Notes under the pieces: model-generated
Told to the model about the DNA's origin: nothing
The model's input: only the letters and a program-made list of their open reading frames with translations
Database searches by the model: none
Position numbers and translations under genes: made by a program
Shown: positions 43,178-51,590 of the stretch, piece after piece
Position numbering within the stretch: the first letter of the stretch is position 1
Layout: the number at the start of each line of letters is the position of its first letter
Assembly (NCBI RefSeq): GCF_005503365.1
Contig: NZ_SCML01000002.1
Span: 62,001-126,000 of the forward strand
DNA from: Hydrogenophaga sp. 2FB
GTDB taxonomy: Bacteria; Pseudomonadota; Gammaproteobacteria; Burkholderiales; Burkholderiaceae_C
Direction of reading: 5' to 3'
DNA length: 64,000 nucleotides

Positions 43178-44017
43178 TTGTCGAAACGACTTATGTGGAT
43201 TGGCTTAGTCCTCACGCTTGCCTACATCGGCTTCCTCTCGTGGCTTGCTTGGGGCCGATGGCACGAGTTCTCAAATCTGAAATTGAACGAACAGGGCGAC
43301 GTATTGGCGGGCGCCTTTGGCCCATTGGCGGTGGCCTGGTTGGTTCTAGGATTCTTCCAACAGGGCGAGGAACTTCAGCAGAACACCAAGGCGCTGACGC
43401 TCCAAATCAAGGAGCTCGAAGGAGCTGTGGAGCAGCAAAGGCTCATGGTTCAAGCGAGCAAAGAAGCTACGCTCGCGGCCGAGCGGCCGTACCTGTCAGT
43501 GAGTGCAAAGGTCGCCAGCAGTTTCGAACCCAGCAATCTTGGGATGAACCTCGAAGTCGTATTCACAGTCAAGAATCACGGCCGCGCGCCGGCAGAGAGA
43601 GTGCTGTTGCGCTCCGTCATGTTCTCGAATAGCAGACCTGACGACTTTGATCGGGCATGGGCGACCATAAACAACGCCGAGGAGTTCGTGCGGCAGGACG
43701 TGAAGGCCGGTTTCTATGTGGATCCGGGACAGTCCAAGGACATTCCCTGGGTGTGCTGGGTCCCTGCAGATGAGTGGAAAAAAGGCATTGAGTATGCCAA
43801 CAATACGCACGGCCGCATGCTTCCGGTCATGCTCCTAGGCCGTGTTGAATACCACTCCTGGCTTGGCGCCAAGCACAGCTCTCCGTTCGTGAACGAGGTG
43901 AAAGACTACGATCAGAACAACGATGCAGCGTTTCAGTTGCCGGGCCAGGAATATGAGCTTGCCCAATCTGTTCTGTGGCTCGCCGAAGTGCACGAGGGTC
44001 GAGAAGCTTCCACCTGA
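43178..44017 (+). CDS. inner-membrane anchored protein, 279 aa
   Basis: TTG start at 43178 with AGGTG upstream. Two N-terminal membrane segments (IGLVLTLAYIGFLSWLAWG and FGPLAVAWLVLGFF) are followed by a coiled coil (ELQQNTKALTLQIKELEGAV) and a soluble beta-rich domain (LEVVFTVKNHGRAPAERVLL). No catalytic motif. A terminator follows after 67 bp. Confidence 0.65.
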   Translation: MSKRLMWIGLVLTLAYIGFLSWLAWGRWHEFSNLKLNEQGDVLAGAFGPLAVAWLVLGFFQQGEELQQNTKALTLQIKELEGAVEQQRLMVQASKEATLAAERPYLSVSAKVASSFEPSNLGMNLEVVFTVKNHGRAPAERVLLRSVMFSNSRPDDFDRAWATINNAEEFVRQDVKAGFYVDPGQSKDIPWVCWVPADEWKKGIEYANNTHGRMLPVMLLGRVEYHSWLGAKHSSPFVNEVKDYDQNNDAAFQLPGQEYELAQSVLWLAEVHEGREAST

Positions 44018-44084
44018 CCGAATTGACAATTTACTTGTGTAGAAGCACACTCGTAACTGCTAGCTGATTTTTTCAGCACTCCGG

Positions 44085-44118
44085 CCGGTCCTTCGAAAGA
44101 GTGACCGGTCTTTTTTTT
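44085..44118 (+). terminator. Rho-independent terminator
   Basis: CCGGTC (44085-44090) pairs with GACCGG (44103-44108), with further possible pairing of CACTC and GAGTG, followed by eight T residues. It ends the 43178-44017 transcript. Confidence 0.75.
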
Positions 44119-44139
44119 CTTCTAAGCTCAATTGCCCTT

Positions 44140-44431
44140 GAGGGGCTTCTACACCACAGAGGCATTGGTGCCAACCGCAGCCACGGCTTCCCACCAATCC
44201 AGCCATCTCGAACATGGTGACTTCGTCTTTGCCGAACACAGCCTTGACCTTGGCGTCGGCCAAGATTGTTGCGCTTGCTCGCCGAATTCTGCAGCTTGTT
44301 GGCCTTGATGTACTCCCGCATCAGCTTCACGACTTCAGTGCGAGGCAGGGGCTTCGCGCCGATCACGGCGCCCAGTTTGGGGCTGGGTGTCAGGGCCTTG
44401 TTGAAGGCGGTTTGCTTTTGGCAGTGGTCAT
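44140..44431 (-). pseudogene. frameshifted SWIB/MDM2 copy
   Basis: A second copy of the SWIB gene at 202-459. The ATG at 44431, the KPLPRTEVVKLMREYIKANK helix and the DAKVKAVFGKDEVTMFEM core are all present but in different frames. There is one missing A in an A-run near codon 6, one extra base before the DAKVKAV block, and a change at the end replacing LVGKHLS. At least three indels mean no intact product. It is similar to but not identical with the first copy, so the duplication is old. Confidence 0.85.
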
Positions 44432-44503
44432 CTGAGTCTTATGAGGCGAAAGCACGATTTCAGATCTAGTATCCCGACCATCGTGTAATCGACACCTGTC
44501 GAC

Positions 44504-45391
44504 TCAAAGAGGCCGCGTGGGCGCCGGGGAACTGCCCGGGATAGCTGGACACATTGCCATGAAGTGCACGGTGACAGTATTGGCACGATCGATGAGCACA
44601 CGACTCGTCTTGAGGGAGGTGGCTATGCGGCCATCGCCTCCAGTAACGATAACGGTGGGGCGAATTTCGCCCTTCTGGTCGGCCTTCGTCCAAATCGCAA
44701 GGGCCTCTTCGCTTGTACGTGTCAGGTGGATATCCTTGGGTTCACCCTTGAGCATCGGTGGACTCCTTGCGATGCGGTGTTGGTCGCTTCGATCGGCCTT
44801 GCCCTTCTTGGTTTCGTATCGCATCTCACGGTCGATGTTTGCGCCTGCAGTCTCGCAGAGTTCTGGCGGCATGCCAGCGCTTGCATCCATGCCCTTGAAC
44901 AAATCAAGATGATCTAAGCCCAGGGGTTTCGCGAAAAGCGCGAGCATCAGAGTCATCTCATGGAACTGGTCTCGGGTGCTATCCACGACCTGTGCTGTAT
45001 TCAAGGCTACGGCACTAAAATCCCCCCCGATTTCTTCGACCTGACCTTTGAGGTTTCCCAGAGACTCGACCGACGACTTCAGTTGATCGACTTGATCGGT
45101 GAGCCCCGCCAAGCGTTTGTTGAGGTCGAGGTCGAGGTCGAGGGTCGCACTTGGTATGCCGACGGTAGACGGCTTCTCGCTGACGGCCAGGTAGTCACGC
45201 AAGGAGTCTTCGATAAAGGCGCTCAGGCCGGCATCGCCAGCCGCCTTCTTGGCTGCTTCAACCAGGTCCTCGGGGATACGGACTGAGATTTTGGTGGTGA
45301 CCACGGAGCGGGCTGCCCGACGTTGGGCACGTCGCTCAGGTACTGTGGAGCCAAGATTGACCAGGGAGGACGTGCGGGAATTTTGAAGCAT
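44504..45391 (-). CDS. ribbon-helix-helix DNA-binding protein with coiled coil
   Basis: Residues about 30-70 (TTKISVRIPEDLVEAAKKAA then LSAFIEDSLRDYLA) form a ribbon-helix-helix motif of the CopG/Arc type. A coiled coil follows (LAGLTDQVDQLKSSVESLGN) and then a C-terminal domain of about 150 residues of unknown fold. ATG at 45391; a GTG at 45424 is the alternative. A GATATCC element lies upstream. Proteins of this layout act as plasmid partition, relaxosome or copy-control factors; which applies here cannot be told. 295 residues. Confidence 0.7.
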   Translation of the reverse strand: MLQNSRTSSLVNLGSTVPERRAQRRAARSVVTTKISVRIPEDLVEAAKKAAGDAGLSAFIEDSLRDYLAVSEKPSTVGIPSATLDLDLDLNKRLAGLTDQVDQLKSSVESLGNLKGQVEEIGGDFSAVALNTAQVVDSTRDQFHEMTLMLALFAKPLGLDHLDLFKGMDASAGMPPELCETAGANIDREMRYETKKGKADRSDQHRIARSPPMLKGEPKDIHLTRTSEEALAIWTKADQKGEIRPTVIVTGGDGRIATSLKTSRVLIDRANTVTVHFMAMCPAIPGSSPAPTRPL

Positions 45392-45425
45392 GAGGCGGGG
45401 TGGGTAAGCGAGCGTAGGGAGCACT

Positions 45426-45456
45426 GAGATATCAGCACATAGGATATCTCATAGGC
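45426..45456 (-). promoter_or_regulatory. double GATATC promoter/operator element
   Basis: Coding-strand GCCTATGAGATATCCTATG then TGCTGATATCTC: two GATATC cores 15 bp apart. Proposed -10 TATCCT at 45441-45446, 49 nt before ATG 45391. Confidence 0.55.
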
Positions 45457-45560
45457 AAATTAATTGCCTGTGCCATTGCAGCGTTTCTCATCCTGCAACT
45501 ATTTCTGCTGTTGCTGCTTTATTACCGGGCCTAGTGGTTCCGCAGAGTGGTGGTAAATGG

Positions 45561-45902
45561 CTAAGTTAACGCCAATCCCGCCGCCGGGCCTCCATTCAGC
45601 GTGAACGGAGTGTTCTGCCGCAGCGCACGCCCCCATCCATCACAGTCACTCACGATCTCTTCCGCCAGCCGCTCAACTGGCAGCGCCAGGATGACATCCC
45701 ACCTGGTGATGAAGTCCTCGCTGCACAGTAATTTCTCACGCCACCGGTTGACCCGAGCTTTCGCTTCCCCGATGACTGCATCTCTGACGTCGGGTGATGC
45801 AGAAAGCAATGCCGCGGCAAGGTCTGCATGCCGCCGTAGTCGATCGGCCTCAACCTGCACTTGTTGCTCGCGGGCGAGCTTTCGATGTTCGAGATCCATC
45901 AC
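45561..45902 (-). CDS. hypothetical helical protein, 113 aa, third gene of AbiE-like operon
   Basis: A charged, helical N-terminus (LAREQQVQVEADRLRRHADL) followed by VNRWREKLLCSEDFITRWDV and IILALPVERLAEEIVSDCDG. It overlaps the end of the AbiEi-like gene by 4 bp, so it belongs to the same operon. No family recognised; the usual AbiE pair has no third gene. Confidence 0.6.
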   Translation of the reverse strand: MMDLEHRKLAREQQVQVEADRLRRHADLAAALLSASPDVRDAVIGEAKARVNRWREKLLCSEDFITRWDVILALPVERLAEEIVSDCDGWGRALRQNTPFTLNGGPAAGLALT

Positions 45903-46540
45903 CGCATCCGCGGCCGCGCGCGCGTCTTGCTCACCGGTAACGGCCCCATCAGCGCCTGCTTGGCCAGCTCGACGGCGTTTTCTGCCTTCTGGTCAGGGAT
46001 GTCCAGGTCATCCTCATCGGGGACCCATCCGTCTCGGTGCTTCATCATGTCCGCCAACGCCCAATGCGGCTGCAGCATGCGCAACGAAAGGAGAGACGCG
46101 CGGTCATCGACGTCGAAACCTTTGTGATCGTGAACGGTGCGAAACCAGCTTAGCGGCCGTTGGAAAAGCGTGACGCCGGTGAGCTGTGTGACGCTGGGCC
46201 GCTCCTCGATGGCCACATGGAGCTCGCGCGGGATCTGTGTGGTCCAGCCTGCCTGGTGCAGGATCGTGGCGCCACAGATCGTGGCACTCGGATACAGGTG
46301 GAGCACCGCGGCTTCAATCTGCTGGCTTCGGTCCATGGTGGCGCCGAGGCGCTTGAGGTAGAGCCCCGCCTTCGGACCGGCCAGCTCGACGTACCCTTTG
46401 CTCGCCCAGCGGGAGATCATGACCTTGGCTGAGCCGCGCGAAACGCCAGTGGTCAGGAGGAAGAGCCCAAGGTCAAAGACATCGGGCATCGCCTGAAGGT
46501 GCTCGATGACGGATGTGCGCTGCACCGGTAACGCCTTCAT
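45899..46540 (-). CDS. AbiEi-like antitoxin
   Basis: A winged-helix N-terminal region (VSRGSAKVMISRWASKGYVE) is followed by a domain with ATICGATILHQAGWTTQIPR and a C-terminal helical part, as in AbiEi antitoxins and related regulators of type IV toxin-antitoxin pairs. It is downstream of, and overlaps by 4 bp, the nucleotidyltransferase gene. The C-terminus is basic (KTRARPRMR). 213 residues. Confidence 0.7.
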   Translation of the reverse strand: MKALPVQRTSVIEHLQAMPDVFDLGLFLLTTGVSRGSAKVMISRWASKGYVELAGPKAGLYLKRLGATMDRSQQIEAAVLHLYPSATICGATILHQAGWTTQIPRELHVAIEERPSVTQLTGVTLFQRPLSWFRTVHDHKGFDVDDRASLLSLRMLQPHWALADMMKHRDGWVPDEDDLDIPDQKAENAVELAKQALMGPLPVSKTRARPRMR

Positions 46541-47454
46541 GGCCGCCGCCTCTTGATGGGCTTCGAGGTGTTGTCGGCTTGAGCGATGTGGTCGTGCATC
46601 GCCTGCAGGGTCGCGCGTGCGTAGTCGACCATCTGCTCGACGCCGGCGGGATGGAGCGCTTTCCAGAGATCTGCAGGCAGCCAGGTCTTCAGGTCCGGGT
46701 CCGCCTGGGCAATCACCTCTTTGCGATCGCGATCCAGCAGGCCGAGAAGGGCGACATGGGCAGGCCTTCCACCAAGGGTGGTGTAGGCGGAGACGTTGTG
46801 CAGGAACTGCTTGGCCACGGCATCACGATCGACCTTGAGAGTGGACTGTGTGCCCAGCCACCACAGGTCGTAGATGTCGCGCCATTTCAGGTGAGGGCGG
46901 GTGGCAAATGCGACCAGCTTGTCGGCGAATGCGGTCTGAAGGCTTGCCGCCGGCACGGGGTAGGACACGACGCCCAGGAAGTCGCCAGGCGCGCGCGGCG
47001 CACGCAGCTCCGTGGGGTAGCTCATGAGGTACTCACGATCGGTCTTCCAGAACTCGGCCTTGACCATCGTGTTGCCGACCACCCGGGGGTGTGACACCAC
47101 CAGGTGATAGACCAGCATGCGATCGGCGTCCTTCGTCTTGTCGCGCAGCGTGACCTCGAAGCCGGGGTCGATGCGGCGAAATTGCTCGTGCATGAGTTTG
47201 ACCGCGGTGCCGACGGCCTTGGCCATGTCGCGATCGGCGCGCGTCAGAAGGAAGTCGAGGTCCTCGGAATAGCGTGTCGACTGCCACGAGAGGTGAAGCG
47301 AGGTGCCGCCGTGAAAGGCCAGGTCGCCCTGGTTCCAGCCCCCGGCCTTCATCAGCGCGTCCAGGAACAGCAGGTGCGCAGTCTGCGCCCACTGAGTGGA
47401 GAGGTCGGCGCTCAGTGCTTCGCGTTTTCGGCCAGGTGGCAGCATCGTCGTCAT
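46537..47454 (-). CDS. AbiEii-type nucleotidyltransferase
   Basis: LAFHGGTSLHLSWQSTRYSE then DLDFLLTR is the active-site motif, and ASLQTAFADKLVAFATRPHL followed by KWRDIYDLWWL the second block, both matching AbiEii-type toxins. The ATG at 47454 is preferred because the longer frame runs through the promoter region (TTATAAGATAATC). The end is KPIKRRRP. Toxin-like gene first and antitoxin-like gene second is the reverse of the usual AbiE order. 305 residues. Confidence 0.8.
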   Translation of the reverse strand: MTTMLPPGRKREALSADLSTQWAQTAHLLFLDALMKAGGWNQGDLAFHGGTSLHLSWQSTRYSEDLDFLLTRADRDMAKAVGTAVKLMHEQFRRIDPGFEVTLRDKTKDADRMLVYHLVVSHPRVVGNTMVKAEFWKTDREYLMSYPTELRAPRAPGDFLGVVSYPVPAASLQTAFADKLVAFATRPHLKWRDIYDLWWLGTQSTLKVDRDAVAKQFLHNVSAYTTLGGRPAHVALLGLLDRDRKEVIAQADPDLKTWLPADLWKALHPAGVEQMVDYARATLQAMHDHIAQADNTSKPIKRRRP

Positions 47455-47944
47455 GATTGTGATTATCTTATAAGTTAACCAAAATATCAATAGGAAAGCG
47501 CGACTTCACCTTGGTGTTCCTGGATTCGGTGGAAACCACTGCAGAAGTGCTGAAAAAACGGGCAGACATGTGGGCGGCGTTAGGAGGAAGGTTGAAGCTC
47601 GCGCTGCATTTTCGACATTCATCTGAAAACCATGTCACAACATTGCGCCAAGAATGATTAACTTAATATCGGATGAGGGTGGCCGACATGCATGCGCATG
47701 AGGCTGCGGAGATGCAGGTGAGGCAAAAGGTATTCGCAGCCAGAGAGATTTCGACAGTTGACATGTAATGGGTCTTCATATGCTCGAAAGATCGCGAATC
47801 CGATGCCGGTACTGAGCACCGAAATAAGGCAATCGAACTACGCTTGCGTGCGAAAACGGCATTCGCCATGTTCCGTTGTGCCAAAACGCGCAATTTCCGG
47901 CGCTTAGACCAAAACCCTGAGTCCGCAACGCTGTGAGCCACATG
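47455..47944. other. intergenic with a possible gene fragment
   Basis: On the plus strand, 47489-47658 is open and would encode KRDFTLVFLDSVETTAEVLK and onward to a stop. Its composition looks protein-coding, but it lacks a start, so it may be a gene remnant. Otherwise no gene or RNA is supported. Confidence 0.35.
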
Positions 47945-48748
47945 TCAGATCCCCGCGCGCCGCGGACGTGCTTGGGACGGCGGCCGCGGCGTGGCCGCTG
48001 TGCTTGGCGTGTCAGTCTCGTGAGACCCCGGTGGCGTTGCGACAGGGGGTGCAGATGAAGCGCGAGCGATGGCGCCTTTCATCTGAAGTGCAAGCACTCG
48101 CCGGTGGGCATTGGGGTCGCTGCCCATCTTCGAGATCACGAAGCGATCGAAATCTCCTGCCTCGATATGACTGTTGCCAGGGCCCATTCTTCGATGCTTG
48201 GGAATGCCCTGTGTGTCAGCGCCGAACTCGATGAAGTGCATGGCCAAGGGAATCAGTGGACCGCGGGAAAGAAGCACTTCCAGCGGAGCGCATGCTTCCT
48301 CTCCAGTGTCGCGCAGTGCTTCGTGGTCATCCAAGTCAAAGAAGAGGTTCGACAGGTAGGCGCGGAGCACCAGTTCAAACCGATCTGTGATCACACCTTT
48401 GGGAAGCGACTCCCAGTTTCTGGTGAAGTCCTTGAGGTGTTTGCGACGGCGAAAAATCTCGCTCGGAATCCCGTGTGAAGTGTCGGTCTCACTGCTCCAG
48501 TATGGAATCCTTAGTTCAATGACTCGCATGAGTCGAGCTGTCACGGCCTCGATGTCAGACCCATACAGAGATCCCCAAGGACCAAAGCCATCATTCAATT
48601 TGGCGAGGGAGAAACAGTGCGTGAGCAGGCGATGGTGATGAACCGCCATCCTCGCGAAGGTGAGGCGCCTGGTGGGCTTGATGCGAAGCAGCGACTTCAG
48701 AAAATCAGCGTCGTGATGCCAGGTGGTGTGGTTGAAGTCTTTTGCCAT
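47945..48748 (-). CDS. single-ankyrin-like family protein (member 2)
   Basis: Family landmarks: helical N-terminus with RVIELRIPYWSSE, an equivalent of the YxxxGY motif (YLSNLFFDLDDHE), the ankyrin-like PLEVLLSRGPLIPLAMHF then IEFGADTQGIP, the AGDFDRFVISKMGSD block and a Met-containing helix. An Ala/Pro/Thr-rich linker of about 35 residues ends ARPRRAGI. The GADTxGIP and AGDFDxF pieces are closest to the member at 60546-61328. 267 residues. A perfect dyad lies 70 nt upstream. Confidence 0.7.
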   Translation of the reverse strand: MAKDFNHTTWHHDADFLKSLLRIKPTRRLTFARMAVHHHRLLTHCFSLAKLNDGFGPWGSLYGSDIEAVTARLMRVIELRIPYWSSETDTSHGIPSEIFRRRKHLKDFTRNWESLPKGVITDRFELVLRAYLSNLFFDLDDHEALRDTGEEACAPLEVLLSRGPLIPLAMHFIEFGADTQGIPKHRRMGPGNSHIEAGDFDRFVISKMGSDPNAHRRVLALQMKGAIARASSAPPVATPPGSHETDTPSTAATPRPPSQARPRRAGI

Positions 48749-48810
48749 AGGTGAACTGGAATCGCGAACCGAAAGGTGAGCTCCAGCCAGTCGGGCGGTG
48801 TGTCGAAAAG

Positions 48811-48836
48811 CTGCCTATGGGATATTTTATAGGCAG
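48811..48836 (-). promoter_or_regulatory. GATATCC-type element with perfect dyad
   Basis: CTGCCTAT (48811-48818) and ATAGGCAG (48829-48836) are perfect inverted repeats around AAAATATCCC. The proposed -10 TATCCC (48819-48824) is in the dyad centre, so a dimeric repressor bound here would block transcription. Confidence 0.6.
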
Positions 48837-48862
48837 CACAACTCATTGAACGCGGGCTCCAC

Positions 48863-49054
48863 ATGACAGACAAAACCAAACTCAAACTGACGTTCACGGT
48901 CACGGTTGAGTACGACGCCGATCCCGTGAACTACCCCGAGGGGCAGTAGGACAGCGAAAGCATGTTGAAGATTGACATTGCCAATGCGGATGAGGATCCG
49001 TACAGCTTTCTCGACGCCGGCGAGTGGAAGATTACAGGTGAGATCGTCAAGTAG
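48863..49054 (+). pseudogene. small conserved-type ORF interrupted by an in-frame TAG
   Basis: One frame reads MTDKTKLKLTFTVTVEYDAD...EGQ, stop (TAG 48947-48949), then DSESMLKIDIANADEDPYSF...TGEIVK and a final TAG. Both halves together resemble a small phage/plasmid protein in which a TVTVEYxAD strand precedes MLKIDxxNAxxDPxxF. The frame is preserved across the stop. The second half has its own ATG (48962) but no strong ribosome site. It may be a nonsense mutation, amber suppression, or two small genes. Confidence 0.6.
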
Positions 49055-49691
49055 ACGCCGCGCTTTCCCGGCCTGATCTGACCTCGGCCAGTCCGGGTGG
49101 CGTAGCCGTCCATTCAGGGGCCCTGAGCGCCACGATTCGAACGCCTTCAGAGCTGAACCGCGCTTCCAGTGCTGGCTGACGGCCCTCGACGTGTTGCGGC
49201 GCCATGAAGAACGCGTACTGGAGCTCAGAGCCGTTCTTTTTCAAGTAGGCAATGTCCCGCTTGAGCTTCTGGTTGTTGGTGACATTCGCCGCGGCAAAGA
49301 CTTCGCCATGGAGCTTGGTGGGATCGGCCTTGCTGTAGATATCGCGGCCCTTCATCGTTCCCAGGTTCACCGAAAAAGGTCCGAGCTCAGGGTGATGCTG
49401 CAGGAGCCACTTGGCCGCTCGCGCACTGGCCAGGTATGTGAACGACTGGTTGAGCTGCTCGATGAAGTTCAATGGCCTCTTGGGATCGATCGGATCCAGG
49501 CCGCCGAGGCCCGATTTGAGCTTCCAGAGCAGCGAAAGGCTCTCCTCGGCATGCTCGCACCTCCGTAGCGCCCTGAGCGCCTGGTGGGCTGATTCCGCCA
49601 CCATGCGCTCGATCTCATCGGCTTGCTCAACCGTGGCGATGTCGCAGGTCTTCTGGATCTGCCATGGTGATGGATCTGTCCCGTGGGTCAT
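49047..49691 (-). CDS. hypothetical protein, 214 aa
   Basis: Starts at ATG 49691 (MTHGTDPSPWQIQKTCDIAT). The central part has LNQSFTYLASARAAKWLLQH, VNLGTMKGRDIYS and LHGEVFAAANVTNNQKLKRD, then YAFFMAPQH. The order resembles a small nuclease or substrate-binding fold with GRDI...GEVFAA, but I cannot confirm it. It ends close to the amber-interrupted ORF on the other strand. Confidence 0.6.
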   Translation of the reverse strand: MTHGTDPSPWQIQKTCDIATVEQADEIERMVAESAHQALRALRRCEHAEESLSLLWKLKSGLGGLDPIDPKRPLNFIEQLNQSFTYLASARAAKWLLQHHPELGPFSVNLGTMKGRDIYSKADPTKLHGEVFAAANVTNNQKLKRDIAYLKKNGSELQYAFFMAPQHVEGRQPALEARFSSEGVRIVALRAPEWTATPPGLAEVRSGRESAAST

Positions 49692-49724
49692 CGGTGGCCA
49701 CCGGTTTCTGTTGCGGGCCCGTGA

Positions 49725-50765
49725 TCAAGGGCGATTCAGCAGGAGGCGCCCGTCCTTGAGCGAAAGGTACCGACCATCGCCGGCCTCGAGCATGTCGATC
49801 CATCTGCGATCTACCCCCGAGTCCAGTGGCCTGGTGCCGTAGTGAAAGACCTCAGTGGTTCGGTCCTGCAGGACGACGGCAAAGGCGTCCCCTGTGAAGC
49901 CGTCGAGGACCACCGCACCCCAGACCGAGTCACAGTTGCTTTTCTGGCAGGCTTCCATCAGCACGAAGCGGCCGTCGACGAGTCCAGAGGATCCTGGGCC
50001 ACTGAGGGCGGCGCGAATGGCGCGGAAGTTGTTCGGGCCAGTGCTCGCAACCAGGCCTTTTCTTTGGACCTCATCTTCCATGAAGCTCTCTGGGTGCTCG
50101 CCGACAAAGCTGAGAAACCGTGAGTTGAACTTGTCGTGCACGTAGCCCTTGCCTTTGAAATACGTGCGCTTCGTGGCCGTCAGGTCACCGAGGTCGTTGA
50201 CATCACCGCCGTAGAGGTTGCTGATGACCGATTGCTTGATCTCACTGCCCTGGAAGGTGAAGCCGAAGGTGGTTGGCTTCCCCCTCGGACCGATAAAAGC
50301 CGTGCCCACCTGGGAGATTCTGAGGTTCTTCTGGTCGATAAGCACGACATAGTAGTCGCTGTAGGTGTGACAGATGGAGCCCCCGCAGTTGGCTGACACG
50401 ATCGCGACTTTCGCGTTCTTCGCGCTCGGCCATGCGGCGTTGATGTGCACGATGGAGTCGCAGATGCTGGTGTCGTTGAATGAGGTCGATGTCGGCGATC
50501 GAGAGACCAGTCGCGAGAAATCGCAGCGTTGTGACGTCGAGTCGCGCTCGCTGCGGATCTCAGCGCCATTGGCGAATGTCACTGCATCGATCGACTGGTA
50601 CTCGCCGACATTGGGACTCCAGCTGAAATCCGCCTTGGGCAGCGCCTGGGCATGAACTGGTGTCAGCGTGACGATGCCAACGCCTGTAGCCAGGAATACG
50701 GCCATTGCAAGCCGCCTCGCGACGTGCATGAGCGATTTCGAGAGTCCTGTCGTCGTTTTCCCCAC
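49725..50765 (-). CDS. secreted protein, 346 aa
   Basis: GTG start at 50765 with GGAGGAAGC upstream. A signal peptide (AMAVFLATGVGIVTLTPVHA) ends after QA. The mature protein is beta-rich with cysteines; a central part has VSANCGGSICHTYSDYYVVL. The C-terminal 100 residues (RFVLMEACQKSNCDSVWGAV, VLDGFTGDAFAVVL) have a CxxxxC loop reminiscent of lysozyme inhibitors of the Ivy type, only as a resemblance. Probably periplasmic. Confidence 0.7.
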   Translation of the reverse strand: MGKTTTGLSKSLMHVARRLAMAVFLATGVGIVTLTPVHAQALPKADFSWSPNVGEYQSIDAVTFANGAEIRSERDSTSQRCDFSRLVSRSPTSTSFNDTSICDSIVHINAAWPSAKNAKVAIVSANCGGSICHTYSDYYVVLIDQKNLRISQVGTAFIGPRGKPTTFGFTFQGSEIKQSVISNLYGGDVNDLGDLTATKRTYFKGKGYVHDKFNSRFLSFVGEHPESFMEDEVQRKGLVASTGPNNFRAIRAALSGPGSSGLVDGRFVLMEACQKSNCDSVWGAVVLDGFTGDAFAVVLQDRTTEVFHYGTRPLDSGVDRRWIDMLEAGDGRYLSLKDGRLLLNRP

Positions 50766-50859
50766 GCTTCCTCCTGAGCAGATTTAGATGCCGTATTCTG
50801 CATTGGGCGGCGAGGGGTGGCGTTCCCAATGTTTCAGGCCGGCGTCATTTCCAACTCTT

Positions 50860-51588
50860 TCAGAGACCAATACGGCGAGACCGCGCAGGAGTGTCCGCCG
50901 AATTTGAGCCTGTTGGCACCAATGCGGCGCGCCCGGCTTGAATACTGGCCACAGCCCGGGTCATCAAGGCCTCCTTCACCAGGTCGCCAATCAAGCTTGC
51001 GGACCCGTGCACAGCTGCGGTAAACCCCAGGATGTCTCCCTTGCTGACATCGGTCACCGAGGTTTCCCCGAATACTCGACAGATCACGCCTGGCTGGTCC
51101 GTCATCGGGACGTTGTCGAGGTCGGCGCCGGCCTCGAGGAGCGCGGTGATGATCGATGAAGACCACGTGTGCTTGTATTCGATCGCCTGCTGGAGCACGG
51201 TGCCGCACTCTTTGGTGTTCGGCCCATCACCGGTGCGAGAGAAGTTGGTGTCAGCGAGCGAGATGTATCCGGCGGTGACGTATGCCTTGAACAAGGTTCT
51301 CACGTCCTCCTCGGCACCAGGCTTCCACTCATCAGTGAAAAACTTTCTCATGGACCGTTGCGTGATGTCACGAAGCGTGGTCGGGTAGAAGATCGGGATG
51401 CGCCTGTCGATGAAGCCCATCAACCGCGGCATCATGCCGTGAATGTCGGCGGCACTGTAGCCGGCCTTGAACACCTTGAAGAAGAGTTCGTGGTGCAAGT
51501 GGGCCTGGTCATACTCATGCTTCGCAGCATCCCGCTCCGAAGTGGCCGCGGGGAAGACTGTGCGTGCGCGTGAAGCTTGGGCGCCCAT
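50860..51588 (-). CDS. single-ankyrin-like family protein (member 3)
   Basis: Shows RLMGFIDRRIPIFYPTT, YVTAGYISLADT, the ankyrin-like VLQQAIEYKHTWSSSIITAL then LEAGADLDNVPM, KGDILGF and the helix LVKEALMTRAVAS, ending ADTPARSRRIGL. The ATG at 51588 begins 2 nt after the NinX-like stop, so translation is likely coupled. The three genes 52682-50860 form one operon behind the element at 52757. 242 residues. Confidence 0.75.
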   Translation of the reverse strand: MGAQASRARTVFPAATSERDAAKHEYDQAHLHHELFFKVFKAGYSAADIHGMMPRLMGFIDRRIPIFYPTTLRDITQRSMRKFFTDEWKPGAEEDVRTLFKAYVTAGYISLADTNFSRTGDGPNTKECGTVLQQAIEYKHTWSSSIITALLEAGADLDNVPMTDQPGVICRVFGETSVTDVSKGDILGFTAAVHGSASLIGDLVKEALMTRAVASIQAGRAALVPTGSNSADTPARSRRIGL

Positions 51589-51590
51589 CC

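Noticed and set aside
47663..47941. 92-codon minus-strand frame
   Set aside because: Unusual Cys/Ser-rich composition, no ribosome site, and it would overlap the upstream region of nothing recognisable.
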